From Clostridium sp. (GTDB taxonomy: Bacteria > Bacillota > Clostridia > Lachnospirales > Lachnospiraceae), in NCBI GenBank assembly GCA_018377235.1, contig JAGZZT010000023.1:1-25672 (forward strand): a DNA stretch of 25,672 bases, read 5' to 3'. Both the position numbers and the translations under genes were made by a program. The stretch's first letter is position 1, and each line of letters starts with the position of its first letter. Below the pieces are notes generated by a model. That model searched no databases. It saw only the letters and a list, made by a program, of their open reading frames with translations, and was not told where the DNA came from. Positions 23,535 to 25,672 of the stretch are shown piece by piece.

Positions 23535-24377
23535 ATGAGAACAGTCCGAACAGAAGACATTGTTAAAAACATTAAAGAAATGTGCATCGAGGCCAATCAC
23601 TTTCTGTCAGAGGACATGAGACAGGTATTTGAAAAATCAGTGGAGGCAGAGAAGTCGCCTCTTGGAAGCCTTGTCTTAAATCAGCTGAAGGAAAATTTAG
23701 AGATTGCAGGCAGAGACATGATTCCTATCTGTCAGGATACGGGAATGGCAGTCGTATTTATGAAGGTAGGGCAGGATGTACATATAGAAGGGGGAAGTCT
23801 GACAGAGGCAGTTAATGAAGGCGTGCGCCAGGGCTACACAGAGGGATTTCTCAGAAAATCGGTGGTAGGAGATCCCATCGAGCGAATCAATACAAAGGAC
23901 AATACGCCGGCAGTCATTCACTACGAGATTACAGAGGGAGACCAGATTGATATCACAGTAGCTCCAAAAGGCTTTGGAAGCGAAAATATGAGCCGCGTCT
24001 TTATGCTGAAACCGGCAGACGGCATAGAGGGCGTCAAGGATGCCATTCTTACTGCAGTCAGGGATGCGGGGCCTAACGCCTGCCCTCCTATGGTAATCGG
24101 AGTGGGAATTGGAGGAACCTTTGAAAAATGTGCTCTTATGGCCAAACATGCTCTGACCAGAGAACTGGAAGAGCGCCCGTCCACTCCCTGGGTGAGAGAG
24201 CTGGAGGACGAAATGCTGTCCAGAATTAATCAGCTGGGAATCGGACCTGGAGGTCTTGGAGGGGGCACAACCGCATTTGCAGTCAATGTGGAGACATACC
24301 CAACTCATATCGCAGGCCTGCCCATGGCGGTTAATATCTGCTGTCACGTGAACCGTCATGCTCACAGAGTACTGTAG
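23535..24377 (+). CDS. Fumarate hydratase class I, alpha subunit
   Basis: This 280-residue protein is the iron-sulfur subunit of the two-subunit class I hydro-lyases. These interconvert fumarate and malate, or act on tartrate in the TtdA branch. Candidate 4Fe-4S cysteines are Cys66 (PICQDTGM), Cys183 (GPNACPPMVIGVGIGG) and Cys269 or Cys270 (NICCHVNRH). The GPGGLGGGTTAFAV block (237-250) is also typical. GGAGGAG lies before the ATG. A TATAAT at 23505-23510 could be its -10, but the -35 is poor. Tartrate dehydratase cannot be excluded, though fumarase is more usual in gut Clostridia. Confidence 0.92.
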   Translation: MRTVRTEDIVKNIKEMCIEANHFLSEDMRQVFEKSVEAEKSPLGSLVLNQLKENLEIAGRDMIPICQDTGMAVVFMKVGQDVHIEGGSLTEAVNEGVRQGYTEGFLRKSVVGDPIERINTKDNTPAVIHYEITEGDQIDITVAPKGFGSENMSRVFMLKPADGIEGVKDAILTAVRDAGPNACPPMVIGVGIGGTFEKCALMAKHALTRELEERPSTPWVRELEDEMLSRINQLGIGPGGLGGGTTAFAVNVETYPTHIAGLPMAVNICCHVNRHAHRVL

Positions 24378-24574
24378 CAGCAGACAGCAGCAGAACATCG
24401 AGGCAGCAGGGCAGTTAAAAACCGCAGAACAGACAGCTGCTTTCATAGCTATACAGATAAAATAAGAGAAAAAGCAGGAGATAGGATTTAAGAAGAATAA
24501 AATTCAAGATATCACAAGATATCAGAAGAACAGGGATCCTATAAAAGATAAAAGAGAAAGGCAGGAATCCGTAT

Positions 24575-25129
24575 ATGGAACGTCATATCAAAGCACCGAT
24601 CAGCAAAGAGGATGCCCTCTCCTTAAAATCGGGGGACTATGTTTATATTACAGGAACCATCTATACTGCCAGGGATGCAGCTCATAAAAGAATGCAGGAA
24701 GCCCTTGAAAGAGGAGAAACTCTGCCCCTTGAACTGAGGAGCAATATTATTTACTATATGGGACCTTCTCCAGCCAGAGAGGGACGTCCTATCGGTTCTG
24801 CGGGACCGACGACAGCCAGCCGTATGGATCGCTATACGCCGCAGCTTCTCGATTTAGGGCTTGGCGGAATGATTGGAAAGGGAAAAAGAAGTCCTGAGGT
24901 AATAGAGGGGATTAAGCGAAATGGAGCCGTCTATTTCGCAGCAGTTGGAGGCGCAGGAGCGCTTCTGTCAAAATGTATCAAAGAATCTGAGGTAATTGCC
25001 TACGAGGATCTGGGAACAGAGGCAATCCGCCGGTTGACAGTAGAGAATTTCCCGGCTATTGTTGTGATTGATTCAGAGGGAAATAATCTTTACGAGACTG
25101 CTGTGCAGAGCTTTAAGGCTTTGGAGTAA
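24575..25129 (+). CDS. Fumarate hydratase class I, beta subunit
   Basis: This 184-residue subunit pairs with the preceding alpha subunit to form the active hydro-lyase. Family motifs are GTIYTARDAAHKR (27-39), YYMGPSPA, GSAGPTTASRMD, GMIGKGKRS and AVGGAGALLSKCI. An AGGAAT element lies about nine bases before the ATG. The 197-base gap from the alpha subunit is long for such a pair. It is purine-rich and contains the direct repeat AAGATATCA twice near 24508-24527, but no gene or terminator was seen. Confidence 0.92.
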   Translation: MERHIKAPISKEDALSLKSGDYVYITGTIYTARDAAHKRMQEALERGETLPLELRSNIIYYMGPSPAREGRPIGSAGPTTASRMDRYTPQLLDLGLGGMIGKGKRSPEVIEGIKRNGAVYFAAVGGAGALLSKCIKESEVIAYEDLGTEAIRRLTVENFPAIVVIDSEGNNLYETAVQSFKALE

Positions 25130-25139
25130 GCCGGAGCCG

Positions 25140-25184
25140 CTTTCCGGGGTTCGTCTGCTTTTTACAGGGCAGTACCCCGGAAAG
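25140..25184 (+). terminator. Hairpin after the fumarase beta gene
   Basis: CTTTCCGGGGT (25140-25150) pairs with ACCCCGGAAAG (25174-25184), with an inner CTGC/GCAG pair. There is no T tract afterwards, so it is a probable but not typical terminator. Confidence 0.55.
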
Positions 25185-25275
25185 AGAGGTATCATAAAAA
25201 GAGCAGGAAAACAGCGTCTGTAAAATCCATGAGTTCTTCTTATAAAGATTTATCAAAATAATTATAAAAATAGGC

Positions 25276-25304
25276 TTGACAACCTTCAGTATCTCTAGTA
25301 TAAT
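25276..25304 (+). promoter_or_regulatory. Promoter of tRNA-Ser
   Basis: TTGACA (25276-25281) and TATAAT (25299-25304) are both perfect and separated by 17 bases. The inverted repeat TTGGCCT/AGGCCAA (25304-25310 and 25326-25332) overlaps the expected start near 25311. Confidence 0.92.
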
Positions 25305-25357
25305 TGGCCTTGCTTCTGAGGCAATAGGCCAAGGAAACTATATAAAATAAGCAATTC

Positions 25358-25445
25358 GGAGAAATACTCAAGAGGCCGAAGAGGCGCCCCTGCTAAGGGT
25401 GTAGGTCGGGCAACCGGCGCGAGGGTTCAAATCCCTCTTTCTCCG
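25358..25445 (+). tRNA. tRNA-Ser, anticodon GCT
   Basis: The acceptor stem GGAGAAA (25358-25364) pairs with TTTCTCC (25438-25444), with discriminator G25445. The anticodon loop CTGCTAA gives GCT at 25392-25394, reading AGC and AGT. The long variable arm (GTAGGTCGGGCAACCGGC) is diagnostic of serine tRNA. The T arm has GGTTCAAATCC. CCA is not encoded. A weak hairpin TTTATCT/AGATAAA (25447-25471) follows. Confidence 0.95.
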
Positions 25446-25501
25446 CTTTATCTTTCTGAAAGAGAGATAAAACAAAATCTTAAAAAACTTCAAAAAAGTG
25501 C

Positions 25502-25530
25502 TTGACACTGACACGGAGTTGTGATAAGAT
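25502..25530 (+). promoter_or_regulatory. First rRNA-operon promoter (P1)
   Basis: TTGACA (25502-25507) and TAAGAT (25525-25530) are separated by 17 bases. It lies upstream of a second, similarly spaced promoter. Confidence 0.8.
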
Positions 25531-25595
25531 ATAACGCGTCGCTAAGAGCGGCACGGAAGTTCGAAAGAACTTCAAAAAATAAATTAAAAAAGTTG

Positions 25596-25624
25596 TTGAC
25601 AAACACAACAAGTTATGATAAGAT
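25596..25624 (+). promoter_or_regulatory. Second rRNA-operon promoter (P2) and leader
   Basis: TTGACA (25596-25601) and TAAGAT (25619-25624) are separated by 17 bases. The window ends with ACCTTGAAAACTGAACA (25655-25671), a sequence common in Firmicute rRNA leaders and spacers. A 16S rRNA gene is expected shortly beyond the window. Confidence 0.8.
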
Positions 25625-25672
25625 AAATGAGTTGCTGTTGAGAAACGACAACGAACCTTGAAAACTGAACAG

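Noticed and set aside
24340..24355. parS-like CACGTG palindrome in the fumarase alpha gene
   Set aside because: Only about 10-11 of 16 bases match the consensus, and both outer arms are poor. The bases are explained by the conserved CHVNRH codons.
24508..24527. Direct repeat AAGATATCA twice in the fumarase alpha-beta gap
   Set aside because: Two short AT-rich copies in purine-rich DNA do not make a CRISPR or iteron array. No further units were seen.
1..25672. Insertion sequences, integrases, CRISPR arrays, toxin-antitoxin or phage-defence genes
   Set aside because: No transposase, recombinase, repeat-spacer array or recognisable defence protein was found in any frame. The window is core chromosome.

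Overview
This window spans the chromosomal replication origin of a Bacillota bacterium. The gene set and order point to the Lachnospiraceae (Clostridium cluster XIVa). The order rpmH-oriC-dnaA-dnaN-S4 protein-recF-gyrB-gyrA is the classical Firmicute one. The DUF3881 and DUF4446 proteins beside parAB, the two-subunit class I fumarase, and a GyrA with the stretch SSIYGALVN are typical, from memory, of gut Lachnospiraceae. No species can be named from sequence alone.

Left edge (1-1200): the C-terminal end of an unrecognised protein, a promoter, a tRNA-Arg(CCT) with a strong terminator, and a small ArsC/LMW-phosphatase-type protein. All are on the plus strand, so a fork leaving oriC would meet them head-on. 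Next come minus-strand genes: DUF3881, DUF4446, parB (Spo0J) and parA (Soj). Upstream of parA is a near-perfect parS site, then about 840 bases with no convincing intact gene (4807-5646). That gap holds inverted repeats, two extended -10 motifs, a decayed-looking reading frame and a 31-base palindrome. It ends at a plus-strand alpha/beta-hydrolase with a degenerate active site.

From 6736 to 14126, all minus strand, lies the ribosome/tRNA-modification/membrane-insertion cluster: rsmG (with a perfect parS inside it), mnmG, mnmE, jag/khpB, yidC, yidD, rnpA and rpmH. A promoter with 17-base spacing drives rpmH. An intrinsic terminator directly after rpmH probably limits read-through into rnpA. 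YidC starts at a TTG.

The origin is bipartite. DnaA boxes cluster between rpmH and dnaA (14298-14570) and again between dnaA and dnaN (16049-16328), with a candidate unwinding element before dnaN. Strand composition switches here: the plus strand is pyrimidine-rich to the left and purine-rich to the right. ParA/ParB with parS, DnaA, DnaN, RecF and gyrase form the initiation, segregation and replication-support module.

Right of the origin everything is on the plus strand: dnaA, dnaN, the S4 protein, recF, gyrB, gyrA, a terminator, and the fumarate hydratase alpha and beta subunits. The window closes with a promoter and tRNA-Ser(GCT), then two tandem consensus-like promoters and a leader that should belong to an rRNA operon just outside the window.

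This is mostly a well-conserved region. I did not find a clearly new biological system. The most unusual parts are the parA-hydrolase gap, the extra partial parS next to the perfect one in rsmG, the palindrome at 5564-5594 and the hairpins ahead of mnmE and rnpA.
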